Notes: generated by a model not told the origin, from the sequence alone. Counted from the stretch's first letter, positions 1-10,468 are shown. The stretch: DNA of 64,000 bases from Georgenia sp. TF02-10 (GCF_022759505.1 NZ_CP094289.1:1302001-1366000), one strand, 5' to 3'. A program made the numbers and translations.

Positions 1-753
1 CACGAGCGGCAGGGCGAGCGCGAGCAGCATCCGCCGGGAGTAGGTGGTCAGCACGAGCAGCAGACGGTTCCGCTCGAGGAGGTACATCTTCAGCGGCGAG
101 CGGCCGAACTCGTAGTGGTGCCGCGCCCGCGCCGCGGCGAGCACCTCCACCCGGAGCCCCTGCTGCCAGCACCGCCAGCCCAGGTCCAGGTCCTCCAGGT
201 AGGCGAAGAGCTCGGCCGGGAACCCGCCGAGCAGGTCCCAGACCTCCCGGCGCATGGCCAGGCAGGCGCCGCTCGCCGACGCCACCGACGCCCGCTCCGG
301 GATCGCGCTGACGGGCTCGCCCATCCGCCCCGCCCAGCTCAGGCCCAGGACGTGCAGCGGGTTGCCCGCCGAGTTCACCGTGCCGGGGTCGTCGGCGAGC
401 ACGACGAGCGCGCCGACGATCCCCACCGCGGGGTCGGCCGCGCGGCGGACCAGCCGGGCCAGGCAGTCCGGGGCGACGACGGCGTCGGAGTTGACCAGGG
501 CGACCACCGGGGCCCGGCTCTCGGCCACCCCGAGGTTGACCCCGCCGGTGAAGCCCAGGTTCCGGCCGGGGCGCAGCACCCGCACCCCCGGCCGGTCCGT
601 CACGACGGCGACGGCGTCGCTGGTGCAGCCGTTGTCCACCAGGACGACCTCGAGGCTGGGCCCGGTCGAGGCCAGCACCGCGTCGACCGCGTCGACGAGC
701 CATTCCTCCGCGCCGTAGGCGAGCATGACGACGCTCAGATCGGGACCGGTCAT
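1..753 (-). CDS. GT2 family glycosyltransferase (3' end outside window)
   Basis: Inverting-type family 2 glycosyltransferase, expected to add a sugar from a nucleotide donor to an envelope polysaccharide or lipid-linked intermediate at the inner membrane face. The translation begins [14 protein letters not shown]. It contains a nucleotide-binding beta strand with VVLVDNG, a VNSDAVV segment in the DxD position, and a late GGFPAELFAYLEDLDLGWR stretch with the acidic motif typical of GT2. A hydrophobic leucine/alanine segment begins at the window edge, so a membrane anchor probably follows. Its ATG overlaps the TGA of the upstream flippase gene, so it is the third gene of an rmlA-flippase-GT2 transcript. 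Acceptor and donor cannot be read from the sequence. Confidence 0.85.
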   Translation of the reverse strand, partial: MTGPDLSVVMLAYGAEEWLVDAVDAVLASTGPSLEVVLVDNGCTSDAVAVVTDRPGVRVLRPGRNLGFTGGVNLGVAESRAPVVALVNSDAVVAPDCLARLVRRAADPAVGIVGALVVLADDPGTVNSAGNPLHVLGLSWAGRMGEPVSAIPERASVASASGACLAMRREVWDLLGGFPAELFAYLEDLDLGWRCWQQGLRVEVLAAARARHHYEFGRSPLKMYLLERNRLLLVLTTYSRRMLLALALPLV

Positions 754-2042
754 GGTGCCTCCTCGGTCGGGGTGAGGCCGCGCGCCCAGGCGCGGACGGT
801 GCGGGCGAGCACCGCGAGGTGGACGGCCAGCGCCACGGCCGCGCCGGCGCACAGCGCGACGGCGACGGCGGTCGTCGTCGGCAGCGGCAGGGCGAGGGCG
901 GCCGCGGTGGCGAGGATGCCGACGGACCAGCCGACGGCGACCGGCACGTCGGCGCGGTGGGCGAGCAGGCCCTGCGCGGCCAGCTGGGCGAGCATGAACA
1001 GCCCGCCGGAGACGGCGATGAGGTTGAGGTCCAGTGCCGCGACGGTGAAGCCCGGGCCGTAGATCAGGTGCATCAGCCACCGGCCCAGGACCGCGATGCC
1101 GACCACGCCGGCGGCGGCGAGACCGGCGGTGATCGCGGCGGCGCGGGCGGTCGCGCGGCGCAGCTCGGCCACCTTGCCGCCGGCCACGAGCGCGGCGAGG
1201 GTGGGCAGGAAGACGGCCTGGACGGCGGCGAAGACGAACAGCGGGATCCGCCCGATGGTCACCGCCGCGACGAACCGGCCGGTCTGCCCCTGCTCGGCGG
1301 CGGTGGAGACGAGGGCGATCGCCAGCGGGCCGGCGTTGGCCAGCAGCTGGCTGGTCAGCGAGGTCGCCACGAGCGCCGCCATGGACTGGCCGGCGCCGCC
1401 CGCGGGGTCCGACTGCCGCCACTGCCGGAGCAGAACGGGCGGGAACGTCACGACCGTGGCCACCAGCGGGCTGAGCACCAGCACGGCGGCGTAGGTCTCC
1501 ACGCTGGCCCCGGGGAGCAGCGCGACGACCGCCGTGAGGGCGATGCGCAGGCCCCCGTCGACCGCGAGCTGGGCGCCGTACCGGCCGAAGTGCCCCGTCC
1601 CCGCGAGCAGGCCGCGGGCGAGGTACTCCAGCGCCTGGGCGGCGAGGGCGAGGACGAGCAGGACCAGCAGCCCGCGACGCCCACCGAGGAAGGTGGTGGC
1701 GATCGGGTCCGCGGCGAGCAGGGCGAGGACGGCGAGGAGGGCGACGGACCCCCCGGCGTAGCGCAGCACCGACCGCAGGGAGGGTCGGCCCGGGTGGTGG
1801 GCGGCGAACTGCGCGACCCGCCGGCTCGTCTCCTGCTCCAGCGGCATGAACAGGCCGATGCCGACGCCGTTGAGGATCGTCCAGGCCACCGCGAGCGGCG
1901 CCTGGACGGCCGGGCCGAGGTCTCGGCCGGACAGCGCCAGGAAGACGAACCCGGACAGGCCGAAGATGACCAGCCCGGCCCCCACCTGCAGGGTCCGGGC
2001 CGAGCTCGCCCGGCCGGAGGCGACCGGGGCGGGCTCGCTCAC
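750..2042 (-). CDS. polysaccharide flippase-like multi-pass membrane protein
   Basis: About 430 residues with roughly a dozen hydrophobic segments, matching the MATE/Wzx-like polysaccharide export superfamily (MOP) that flips lipid-linked sugars across the membrane. The start is taken as the GTG (VSEPAP...) that overlaps the rmlA stop as GTGA; the longer upstream reading is only a shadow of rmlA in another frame. It overlaps the GT2 gene by 4 bp at its 3' end, so the three genes are very likely translated together. With RmlA (dTDP-glucose synthesis) and a GT2 enzyme either side, a role in exporting a rhamnose-type envelope glycan is likely, but the substrate is inference. Confidence 0.8.
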   Translation of the reverse strand: MSEPAPVASGRASSARTLQVGAGLVIFGLSGFVFLALSGRDLGPAVQAPLAVAWTILNGVGIGLFMPLEQETSRRVAQFAAHHPGRPSLRSVLRYAGGSVALLAVLALLAADPIATTFLGGRRGLLVLLVLALAAQALEYLARGLLAGTGHFGRYGAQLAVDGGLRIALTAVVALLPGASVETYAAVLVLSPLVATVVTFPPVLLRQWRQSDPAGGAGQSMAALVATSLTSQLLANAGPLAIALVSTAAEQGQTGRFVAAVTIGRIPLFVFAAVQAVFLPTLAALVAGGKVAELRRATARAAAITAGLAAAGVVGIAVLGRWLMHLIYGPGFTVAALDLNLIAVSGGLFMLAQLAAQGLLAHRADVPVAVGWSVGILATAAALALPLPTTTAVAVALCAGAAVALAVHLAVLARTVRAWARGLTPTEEAP

Positions 2043-2902
2043 CGGCCGAGCAGGCCGAGCAGGTACTCCCCGTAGCCGGACTTGCGCAGCGGCTCGGCCC
2101 GCGCGCGCAGCTCCTCGTCGGTGAGGAAGCCCTTGCGCCAGGCGACCTCCTCCGGGCACCCGATCTTCAGGCCCTGCCGGGCCTCGACCGTGCGGACGAA
2201 CGCGGTCGCGTCGGCCAGGGAGTCGAAGGTGCCGGTGTCCAGCCAGGCGGTGCCGCGGGGGAGGACCTCGACCTTGAGCCGGCCCTGGTCCAGGTAGGCC
2301 CGGTTGACGTCGGTGATCTCGTACTCCCCACGGGCGGAGGGCCGCAGGTTCTTGGCGATCTCGACGACGTCGTTGTCGTAGAAGTACAGGCCCGGGACGG
2401 CGTAGGAGCTCTTCGGCTCGGCCGGCTTCTCCTCCAGGGAGACGGCGGTGAAGCTCTCGTCGAACTCCACGACGCCGTAGGCGGTGGGGTCGGAGACGTG
2501 GTAGGCGAAGACGGCGCCGCCGTCGATGTCCTCGAACCGGCCCAGGGTGGTGCCCATGCCCGGCCCGTAGAAGATGTTGTCGCCCAGGACCAGGGCGGCG
2601 GCGTCGTCGCCGACGAAGTCCGCGCCGAGGACGAACGCCTGCGCCAGGCCGTTCGGGACCTCCTGGACGGTGTAGGAGATCGAGATGCCGAACTGGGAGC
2701 CGTCCCCGAGGAGCCGCTGGAAGGCCGCGGCGTCGTGCGGGGTGGTGATCACCAGCACGTCCCGGATCCCGGCGAGCATCAGGGTGGTCAGCGGGTAGTA
2801 GACCATCGGCTTGTCGTAGACCGGCACGAGCTGCTTGCTCACGCCCTGGGTGATCGGGTGCAGCCGGGTGCCGGACCCGCCGGCCAGGATGATTCCGCGC
2901 AT
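2039..2902 (-). CDS. rmlA: glucose-1-phosphate thymidylyltransferase
   Basis: RmlA joins dTTP and glucose-1-phosphate to give dTDP-glucose, the first step to dTDP-L-rhamnose. The 287-residue product has the family length and begins [18 protein letters not shown], the nucleotide-binding signature. It continues with [22 protein letters not shown] and later YDNDV, all hallmark RmlA segments. An in-frame extension to 2974 exists, but the ATG at 2902 gives the conserved N-terminus. It heads a leftward group with a flippase and a glycosyltransferase. RmlB/C/D are not in this window. Confidence 0.95.
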   Translation of the reverse strand: MRGIILAGGSGTRLHPITQGVSKQLVPVYDKPMVYYPLTTLMLAGIRDVLVITTPHDAAAFQRLLGDGSQFGISISYTVQEVPNGLAQAFVLGADFVGDDAAALVLGDNIFYGPGMGTTLGRFEDIDGGAVFAYHVSDPTAYGVVEFDESFTAVSLEEKPAEPKSSYAVPGLYFYDNDVVEIAKNLRPSARGEYEITDVNRAYLDQGRLKVEVLPRGTAWLDTGTFDSLADATAFVRTVEARQGLKIGCPEEVAWRKGFLTDEELRARAEPLRKSGYGEYLLGLLGR

Positions 2903-3064
2903 CCCCGTAGTCTGGCCCATCCGCCGGCCCGTGCCGGCATCGGCGGGCCGGGCCGGTCCGAAACCGGGCGGCATGCCGTGCCGGCCCGTCGACGGCGGCC
3001 GGCCGGCACCCGCACCCGCAACACGCCGTGGCTGGCGGAGCCGCCGCCGGCCGCCGGCCGTGCG

Positions 3065-4045
3065 CTACCGCGGCTCGGCGTGCTCCTCGGCCGCGACCCG
3101 CTGCCGCGTCTCGCGCGGCGTCCCGGGCTCGACGAGCACCACCGACCCGCCGCCCGTCCACACCGCCAGCACCTGCTCGAGAAGCTCCTCGACCGTGCCG
3201 GGGCTGAGCAGCACCCGGGTGGGCCCCCCGCCGTCGTGCTGGCCGTCGTCGTCGGTCTCGGGGACCTCGTCATCCGCGAGCGCGTCGTCGGCGTCGACCT
3301 CATCGTCCGCCGGGGCGTCGCCGGCAAGGTCAGCGCCGACGTCGCCCTCGCCGTCGTCCCCGACGGCGTCCGCGACCGCGCCGTCCGGACCGACCCCGAC
3401 CGCACCGAGCTCACCGACTTCGTCGTCCGCGATGCCCGTGCCGCCCACGAGGCCGCCGTCGGCCGCGGCCCGCTCCCCGGCCCAGCCGCCGAGCTCGCCG
3501 AACGTGACCTCGAGGTCCTCGGCCACCAGCGCGAGGTCGTCCGGGTCCGGCTCGCTGACGTAGCCGAGCTCGTCCCCGAAGGTCATCAGCTCGGCGGCGG
3601 CGTCGACGACGTCCACCGGTAGGGTGGCGCCGTCCCAGCGCATCGCCAGGGCCGGCAGCGCCACGGCGAGCACCAGGTCGGCGGCGTCGGTGCCGGGCGC
3701 CTCGCCGGGCCGGTGGGTGATGACGACCGCGGGCCGTTCGCCGTCCTCGTCGTCCTCCTCGAGGTCCCCGGGCAGGACCACCGTCGCCCCGGCCGTCCAC
3801 GACCCGAGCGCCCACACCAGCACCCGCCAGTGCACGGGCAGGTCGAGCAGGACCGTGGTGCCCGGCTCCGCGTCGGCCTCCTCCACGAGCAGGTTCGCCG
3901 CCTTGGTGACCCAGTTCGCCAGCACCCGGCCGGAGAGCTCCACCCGCTCCCCGTCCGCGCCGTACCAGGTCAGTCGGGGACTGGTGCCGGCGGCGCCGGT
4001 GAAGGAGCCGAGCAGGTGCCCGGGCAGGGTGTCGTGAAGGCTCAT
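3065..4045 (-). CDS. TIGR03089 family protein
   Basis: A 326-residue protein of the actinobacterial TIGR03089 family, whose members resemble a fragment of AMP-binding (acyl-CoA synthetase-like) enzymes; the biochemical role is not established. The start MSLHDTLPGHLLGSF is chosen over an upstream extension because it matches the family N-terminus. A middle section (about residues 190-285) is replaced or expanded by an Asp/Gly/Ala-rich acidic stretch with many DD and GDD repeats before the C-terminal RVLLSPGTVEELLEQVLAVW tail. That stretch is probably a disordered loop and is unusually long here. The gene lies 162 bp upstream of rmlA on the same strand. Confidence 0.75.
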   Translation of the reverse strand: MSLHDTLPGHLLGSFTGAAGTSPRLTWYGADGERVELSGRVLANWVTKAANLLVEEADAEPGTTVLLDLPVHWRVLVWALGSWTAGATVVLPGDLEEDDEDGERPAVVITHRPGEAPGTDAADLVLAVALPALAMRWDGATLPVDVVDAAAELMTFGDELGYVSEPDPDDLALVAEDLEVTFGELGGWAGERAAADGGLVGGTGIADDEVGELGAVGVGPDGAVADAVGDDGEGDVGADLAGDAPADDEVDADDALADDEVPETDDDGQHDGGGPTRVLLSPGTVEELLEQVLAVWTGGGSVVLVEPGTPRETRQRVAAEEHAEPR

Positions 4046-4159
4046 CCCCCGAGCGTAGGACGCCCCGGGCCGGCGCGTCCTCCGCCTGCTGGGTGGTGGG
4101 CCGTGGTGCTGGTGGGCCCCTGGTGCTGGGGCTCCGGCGTGCGTCGAGACTGGCAAAGT

Positions 4160-4182
4160 GGTTGTTGGGAGCAACCGTTTAG
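4160..4182. other. hairpin in the 447-bp gap between TIGR03089 and whiB
   Basis: The gap 4046-4492 holds no supportable gene. It contains an imperfect stem (GGTTGTT / AGCAACC, one mismatch) followed by a short T-rich run on the plus strand. This could be a weak terminator or a structured leader. The only other recognisable element in the gap is the promoter-like sequence just before whiB. Confidence 0.3.
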
Positions 4183-4425
4183 TCGTTCTCGACGGCGACG
4201 GCGTAGGCGAGCGCCCCGGGGGCGGCCGGAGCGGGCTGGCGGTCCGGCCGGTGGCGGCGGTCCTGGCCGGCCAGGGTGCGCCGGTACCGTCGGCGCCGAG
4301 GCTTTAGCCGGCACCCGCACCGGTGACCGTCGCTCCCTCGGCGGCCCACGTCTGCGACACGCGGGGCGACACGCCGGGGCCGTCGACGCTGACCTGCACG
4401 GCCACCGCCTCTACCACCTCCGGGC

Positions 4426-4454
4426 TTGACTCCCGCGGATGACACGCGTGTAAT
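4426..4454 (+). promoter_or_regulatory. likely sigma-A-type promoter for whiB
   Basis: TTGACT (4426-4431) is followed after 17 bp by TGTAAT (4449-4454), a good match to the -35/-10 consensus in otherwise very GC-rich DNA. A start about 7 bp downstream would leave a leader of roughly 30 nt containing GGGGAGAG just ahead of the GTG at 4493. Confidence 0.55.
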
Positions 4455-4492
4455 TTGAGGAGTCAGGACGGGCGAGGGCGGGGAGAGCAACC

Positions 4493-4813
4493 GTGTGGAA
4501 CATTCTCGGTGACGGTCCACTGACCCCGACACCGGCCCCGCTGGCCGACGAGGACGTCCTGCACCTGCTGGGCACCGACGCCGCGGACGACCTGGCGCTG
4601 GCCTGGCAGGACCGCGCGCTGTGCGCGCAGACCGACCCCGAGGCGTTCTTCCCGGAGAAGGGCGGCTCCACCCGGGAGGCCAAGCGGGTCTGCGCCTCCT
4701 GCGAGGTCCGCGCGGAGTGCCTGGAGTACGCGCTGGCCAACGACGAGCGCTTCGGCATCTGGGGCGGCATGTCCGAGCGCGAGCGCCGCAGGCTCAGGCG
4801 CAGCGCCGGCTGA
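4493..4813 (+). CDS. WhiB-family iron-sulfur transcriptional regulator
   Basis: A 106-residue Wbl protein that should bind a [4Fe-4S] cluster and act with the principal sigma factor. It has the four-cysteine set (ALCAQTDPEAFFPEKGG, then VCASCEVRAEC), the GIWGG turn and a basic ERERRRLRR tail for DNA contact. The GTG at 4493 is the start consistent with the family length and a nearby ribosome-binding site. Its position beside a large glycosyltransferase/DUF5719 pair, with metallopeptidase and DUF3499 genes nearby, resembles the WhiB2/WhmD neighbourhood of actinobacteria, where the protein acts in septation. The subgroup is inferred from context. Confidence 0.9.
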   Translation: MWNILGDGPLTPTPAPLADEDVLHLLGTDAADDLALAWQDRALCAQTDPEAFFPEKGGSTREAKRVCASCEVRAECLEYALANDERFGIWGGMSERERRRLRRSAG

Positions 4814-4828
4814 CCGGCCGCCTCGTTG

Positions 4829-7800
4829 ATGGCGGTCGACGCCCCACCCGTCCGACCCGCCACGCTCGCCGTGGTGGTCAGCGCCGGGGTCTCCACCTAC
4901 CTGCCCCGCACCCTCGCCGCCGTCGCGGCGCAGACGCACGCCCCCGACGTCGTCGTGGTCGTCGACGTCGGCGCGCCGGGGCGGGACCTGGGCACCGGCG
5001 TGCCGGTGCACGAGGCGGTGGCCGACGCCGGCCTGGAGCGGGTCAGCCGGGTCCGGGTGGTCCGGGCCCCGGCGGCCACGACCTTCGGCGAGGCGGTCCG
5101 CCAGGGCCTGGTCGCCTACGGCGAGCTCGTCGAGCGGGCCGCCCGCCGGGCCCGCAAGCGCGGCTGGGACGGGCACCTCTCCCACCTCGGCACCGCCTTC
5201 CGCGGCGGCGGCTGGGCGGGGGTGACCGGCGAGCTCAACCCGGTCACCACCGGGGAGATCCGCGCCGTCGGCGCCCACGGCGCGGAGCCGGAGACCCAGG
5301 CGCAGCCCGACTGGCTCTGGCTCCTGCACGACGACTCCGCCCCGGACCGCCACGCCCTGGACCGGCTGCTGCGCGCCGCCGAGTCGGGCCGGTCGGTCGC
5401 CGTCGTCGGCGCCAAGCAGCGGGACTGGGACCAGCCGGACCGCCTGCTCGAGGTCGGCATCCGGGCCACCCGCACCGGCCGCCGGGTGGCGGACATCGAG
5501 CCCGGCGAGATCGACCAGGGCCAGCACGACCACCGCGAGGACGTCCTCGCCGTCGGCCTGGCCGGCGCCCTCGTCCGCGCCGACGTGTGGACCGAGCTCG
5601 ACGGCCCCGACCCGGCGCTGGGGCCGTTCGGGGACGGCCTGGACCTCTGCCGCCGCGCCCGCCTGGCCGGGCACCGCGTCGTCGTCGTGCCGACGGCGGT
5701 CGTGCACCACGCCCGGGCCGGCTACCTCGGGCTGCGGGGGACCGGCGGGCTCCCCGCCGCCCCGGACCGGCCCGACGCCCGCCGGTCCTTCGCGGCCCGG
5801 CGCCGCGCCCAGCTCCACAACGCCCTCGTCGCCGCCCCGGCCTGGGCGGTGCCGGTCCTGGTGCTCGGGCTGGTCGTCGCCGCGCCGCTGCGGGCGCTGG
5901 CCCGGGTCGCCGGCAAGGAGCTCGGGCTGGCCGGCGCCGAGGTGGCGGCGGCGCTCGCCGTCCTGGCCTCGCCCGGCGCGCTGTGGCGGGCCCGGCGCCG
6001 GGCCGCCGCCACCCGCCGGCTGCCCCGCGGGCGCTCGCCCCGCTGCAGGCCACCGGCCGGGACATCCGCCGCGCCAAGCGGGACGCGCGCCGCCAGGCCG
6101 CCGCCGCCCGCCGCGCCGCCCAGGCCCCCAGCGAGCCTGGAGGCTCGCCGAGCGGGCCGCGCTCGCCCGGCGCCGGCGGGCCACCCTCGCCGTCCTCGGC
6201 GCCGCGCTCCTCGCCGTCGGCCTCGTCGTCTTCCTGCCGGTGGCCCTGCGCGGCGCGCTCACCGGCGGCGCCCTGCTGCCCGCCGACGCCGGGCTCGGCG
6301 GGCTGTGGGCCGCCGCCCGCTCCGGCTGGGTGGCCACCGGCGACGGCGCGGCGGGGCCGGCCGACCCGCTGCTCACCGTGCTCGCCGTCGGCATGCTGCC
6401 GCTGGCGCCGTTCGGGGCCTCGACCAGCGTGCTGCTCGCCGCGCTGGTGGTGCTGGCCGTGCCGCTCGCCGGGCTCGGTGCCTGGTTCGCCGCCGGCGCC
6501 GCCACCCGGGCGGTGACCGTGCGGGCCTGGGCGGCGGCCCTGTGGGCGCTGGCCCCGACCCTGCTCGTCGCGGCCGGGCAGGGCCGGGTCGGCGCCGTGC
6601 TCGCCCACCTCGCGCTGCCCTGGGTCGCCCTCGGGATCGCCCGGGCGGTGGGGGTCGAGCGGCGCGACGTGATCGCCTCCGGGCTCGTCGGCGCGCGCCG
6701 GGTGCGCCGCCCGGGGAGCCCGGCGGGCGCCGGGGCCGGGCCGGCCGAGGACGGCCCAACGACGGGGACCGGGACGACGGCGACCGGGCGGACCGGCGCC
6801 ACAGTGGTCCCGGCGGCTGCGGCGGGCGGACGCACAGGTGCCACAGCGGGCGCAGCGGCTGCGGCGGCCGGGCGCACCGGCGCCACCGCTGCCCCGGAGA
6901 GCGACCGGACCGGCACCACGACGGCGGCCGGACGGACCGGCGGCACCGTCGCCCAGGGCCCACCGGAGCTCCCGGCAGGCCAGGCAGCCGAGGCAGCACC
7001 GGCACCGGGTCCCGCCGTCCCGGACCCCCGGCCGGCGCGGACCGGGTCCATCGCCGCCGGCGCGGGCGCCGCGCTGGCGCTCGCCGTCGCCGCCGCGGGC
7101 GCCCCGGCGCTGCTGCCCGCGGCCGTGGTCGCCGTCGTGCTCCTCGCCCCCGTCCTGCCGCGCCACCGACTGGCCGTGCTCGCCGTGCCGCTGCCCGCCG
7201 TGGCGCTCCTCGGTCCGCTGCTGCACGCCGCCACGGCCGACCTCCCCGGCGGCAGCTGGCGCCTGCTGCTGGCCGACCCGGGCCCGGCGCTGGCCACCGC
7301 GGCGCCGGAGGCCTGCGTGAGCGCCCTCGGCTGGCCGGTCCCGCCGCCGGCCCCCGACGGCTGGCCGGCCGCCGTCGCCCCGTACCTCGCCCTCGCCGGC
7401 GGCGCAGCCCTGGTCCTGGCCGCCGCGGCCGCCCTGCTCCGCGGCGGCGGCCGGGCCCGGGCGGTCCGCGCCGGCTGGCTGCTGGCGGTGCTCGGCCTGG
7501 TCCTCATGCTGGGCTCGGCCCGGGTCGACGTGGCCCTGGGCACCGACCTCGCCGGCGCGCCCGCCGTGGCCCGCGGCTGGCCGGGCGCCGGCCTGTCCCT
7601 CGCCGTCCTCGGCCTGCTCCTGGCCGCCGTCGCCGGGGCCGACGGCGTCCGCGGCGCGCTGGCCGCCCGCAGCTTCGGGGTGGCGCAGGTCGGGGTGGCG
7701 GTGCTCGCCCTGGCCGCGGTGCTCGGCCCGGCGCTGACCACCGCCGGCTGGCTGCGCGCCGTCCCGGACGAGCCGGCCCTGCTCGCCCTGACCGGCCGGA

Positions 7801-8696
7801 CGCGGGTCCCGGTGCCCGCCGTCGCCGCCGAGATGCAGGGCTCCCCGGCGCGGGCCCGGGTGCTGGCCCTGACCCCGCAGGACGGAACCGTGCGCGCCGA
7901 GCTCTGGCGCGGCCCGGGCCGCCAGCTGACCGAGACCGCAGCCGCGGCCGCGGCCCGGCCGCTGACCGGCGCCCCGACCGCCTCGGTGGTGCCCGCCGAC
8001 GACGCCGACGCGGACCTGGCCGGTCTCGTCGCCCGCCTGGCCGTCGGCGCCGCCGAGGACGCCGGCCCCGAGCTGGGCGCGCACGCGATCGGCGTCGTCC
8101 TGGTCCCGCCGGTCGGGGACGTTGCCCCTGCCGACGACGCCGAGACCGACGGCGGCGGTGCCGACGCCGAGACCGACGGCGGCGGTGCTGACGGCGGCGC
8201 CGCGGTCGACGAGGCCGCGGCCGACGACGCGGCGCGCACGGACCTGATCGCCCGCCTGGACGCCACCGCCGGCCTGGAACGGGTGACCGAGAACGCCACC
8301 GGCGTCGTCTGGCGCGTCGCCACGGCCGCCGGCGCCGAGGGGGCGGCGCCGTCGGTGGCCCGGGCCCGCGTCCTCGCCGACGGGGAGACCGTGCAGGACG
8401 TCGACGCCGAGGTGGTCGGGATCGACACGAAGCTCCCCAACGGGCCGGAGGGCCGCACCCTGGTCCTGGCCGAGCGGGCCGACCCCGGCTGGCGCGCCTG
8501 GTACGACGGCCGCCCGCTGCGCGCCGTCCCCCAGGGCTGGCAGCAGGCGTTCGAGCTGCCCGCCCACACCGGCACGCTGACTCTCACCTACGCCGCGCCG
8601 TGGTCGACGCTGTGGTCCTGGGTCCAGGGCGTGGTCCTGGGCCTGGCGGTGCTGCTCGCCGTGCCGGTCCGGCGCCGCCGCAGCGAGGAGGACTGA
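4829..8696 (+). CDS. large GT2/multi-pass membrane glycosyltransferase, frame broken twice
   Basis: Residues 1-300 form a GT2 catalytic domain (LAVVVSAG start, PDWLWLLHDDSAPD acidic motif, FGDGLDLCRRA). A basic linker and many hydrophobic segments follow, ending in a globular Asp/Ala-rich part and a final membrane helix. Three frames must be joined. The first runs to about 6022-6035; a second carries ALAPLQATGRDIRRAKRDAR; the third starts at the C5 run at 6125-6129 with QRAWRLAERAAL and runs to TGA at 8696. Each step equals one missing base, and adding two bases restores a 1289-residue frame of the size expected for this family. Either assembly indels in GC-rich DNA or a real pseudogene fits. 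The stop overlaps the next start as TGATG. The ATG at 4829 is preferred over TTG at 4826. Confidence 0.8.
6792..6917 (+). repeat. three 42-bp tandem repeats inside the glycosyltransferase
   Basis: ACCGGCGCC-type unit starts occur at 6792, 6834 and 6876, exactly 42 bp apart, followed by more degenerate copies at 6909 and 6936. Being a multiple of three, the unit encodes a 14-residue Ala/Thr/Gly repeat (TGATVVPAAAAGGR, then TGATAGAAAAAAGR) in a loop between membrane segments. Confidence 0.7.
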
Positions 8697-10309
8697 TGCG
8701 CACCTTCCTGCGCCGCACCGCCCTGACCGTCTCCGCCCTCGCCCTCCTCGGCGCCGCCGGCGGGGCCGTGGCCGCGGGGGAGGCGTGGGCGCCGCCCGAG
8801 CCGGTCTCGCCCGAGCCGCCGCGGGTGGCCGTGCCCGCCGACCCGGTCAGCGCCGTCTGCGCCGGGCCGGCCGCGCTCACCACCGGCGAGGCCAGGGGCG
8901 TCGACCCCGACGTCGACCCCGAGGATGTGTCCGCCCGGGCGGTCACCACCGTGCTGAGCCTGCCGCGAGTGGGCGGGGCGGGCGACGGCGCCGACGAGGG
9001 CGACGGTGACGCGGGCGACGCCGAGCCGGGCGCCGCGGGCGACGACGGCGCCGAGCGTGGCGACGCCACCGAGCCGGGCGAGGGCAGCTACCGCCTCCTC
9101 GACGGCACCAGCACAGACCTCGCCGCCGCCGGCGACGTCCGCGCCGCCACCACCACCGACCCGGCCGGCGCCGGGATCCTCCGCATCGAGCCGGTCGGCG
9201 CCGCCGCCGCCGCCCTGCCCACCGGTGCCACGCTGACCCGCGCCGACGCCGGGGACCTCCGCGGCCTGGTCGCCTCCCCGTGCCTGCCGGCCGCGACCAC
9301 CACCTGGCTGGTCGGCGGGGCCACCGAGCTCGGGCAGAGCGCCCAGCTCACCCTCACCAACCCCGGCAGCACCCCGGCCGCCGTCGACGTGCGGCTGTGG
9401 ACCTCCCTCGGCGTCGCCGACGCCCCCCGGCTCACCGGCCTGACCGTCGCCCCCGGCGCCCAGGAGACGGTGCTGCTCGAGGCCACCGCCACCGACCCGG
9501 CCCTCGCCCTGCGGGTCACCGCCGCCGGCGGGGAGGTCACCGCCACCGTCCAGGACCTGCGTCTGGACGGGGTCGTCCCGGCCGGCGCCGCCACCGTCGC
9601 CCCGGCCGCCCCGCCGGCGAGGACCCTCACCGTCCCCGGCGTCGTGCTGGCCGACCAGCCGGACGACGGCCCGCCGCCGGTCGTCCGGCTCGTCAACCCC
9701 GGCGACCGGCCGGCCGCCGCCCGGGTGAGCCTGCTCGGCCCGGACGGGGAGCAGGACGTGCCGGGCGGAGAGGCGGTGGTGCTGGACCCGGGCGCCGTGG
9801 CCGAGGTCCCGCTGACCGGCGAGCCGGGGACCTACGCCGTCGCCGTCGCCGCGGACCAGCCCCTGACCGCCGCGGTCGCCCTGACCCGGACCGGCAAGCC
9901 CGGCGAGATCGACCCGGACACCGCCCCGGTGGACCGGGCGTGGACGGCCGCGGCCGCGCCGCTGACCGCCGGCGTGCTCGCCGTGCCCGGCCTGGACGAC
10001 CTCGCCGACGGCGCCACCCTCGCCCTGACCAACCCGGGCGCGGAGCCGGTCGCCGCCGAGCTCCGGCCCGTCTCGGCCGACGGCCACCTCGGCGACCCCG
10101 TCGCGCTCACTGTGCCCGCCGGCAGCACCCACGCGGTGGACGCCGCCGACCTGGGCGACCCCGCCGCCGCGGTGCTGCACGCCGACGGCGACGGCGTCGC
10201 GGCCGCCGTCGTGCTGACCGGCAAGGCCGGCGACGGCCAGCTCATCGACGCGCTGCCCGCCACCGCGGACCCCGCCGACGCCCGCGCGGTACGGGTGGAC
10301 GTGCGGTAG
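8696..10309 (+). CDS. DUF5719 family secreted protein
   Basis: A 537-residue exported protein: MRTFLRRTALTVSALALLG with a following Ala-rich stretch is a signal peptide or N-terminal anchor. The rest is Ala/Gly/Asp/Val-rich beta-type sequence with recurrent LTNPGS / LVNPGD / LTNPGA segments spaced through the chain, suggesting three repeated beta-sandwich modules. DUF5719 proteins commonly lie directly downstream of the large GT2 enzyme near whiB in actinobacteria; their function is unknown. The start codon overlaps the glycosyltransferase stop, so the two are translationally coupled and probably act on the same envelope glycan. Confidence 0.75.
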   Translation: MRTFLRRTALTVSALALLGAAGGAVAAGEAWAPPEPVSPEPPRVAVPADPVSAVCAGPAALTTGEARGVDPDVDPEDVSARAVTTVLSLPRVGGAGDGADEGDGDAGDAEPGAAGDDGAERGDATEPGEGSYRLLDGTSTDLAAAGDVRAATTTDPAGAGILRIEPVGAAAAALPTGATLTRADAGDLRGLVASPCLPAATTTWLVGGATELGQSAQLTLTNPGSTPAAVDVRLWTSLGVADAPRLTGLTVAPGAQETVLLEATATDPALALRVTAAGGEVTATVQDLRLDGVVPAGAATVAPAAPPARTLTVPGVVLADQPDDGPPPVVRLVNPGDRPAAARVSLLGPDGEQDVPGGEAVVLDPGAVAEVPLTGEPGTYAVAVAADQPLTAAVALTRTGKPGEIDPDTAPVDRAWTAAAAPLTAGVLAVPGLDDLADGATLALTNPGAEPVAAELRPVSADGHLGDPVALTVPAGSTHAVDAADLGDPAAAVLHADGDGVAAAVVLTGKAGDGQLIDALPATADPADARAVRVDVR

Positions 10310-10389
10310 GCGCGGGGCCCGGTGCGGCCGGCGGAGCATGGCGCGCAGCCCGGCCCCGGGGAGGCGAAGCACGCCGGCGCCCGGGGCAC

Positions 10390-10416
10390 GTTCGGGACCG
10401 GGCCCCGAACTATCCT
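10390..10416 (+). promoter_or_regulatory. inverted repeat joined to a -10-like box
   Basis: Perfect 7-bp arms GTTCGGG (10390-10396) and CCCGAAC (10404-10410) are separated by 7 bp. TATCCT, a possible -10 hexamer, follows directly at 10411-10416. It lies about 50 bp before the TTG start of the dehydrogenase gene and may be an operator covering its promoter. Confidence 0.4.
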
Positions 10417-10468
10417 GACGACGGGTCGGGCCCTCATCTCCCGCTGCACTGGACGAGGAGGACAAGCG

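Noticed and set aside
750-3161. 803-codon fusion reading through rmlA into the flippase
   Set aside because: The first 370 codons are out-of-frame rmlA; the flippase starts at the GTG overlapping the rmlA stop.
4463-8587. Very long minus-strand reading frame of about 1370 codons opposite the glycosyltransferase
   Set aside because: Arg/Ala/Pro/Ser-rich composition without motifs; it is the antisense shadow of GC-rich coding DNA.
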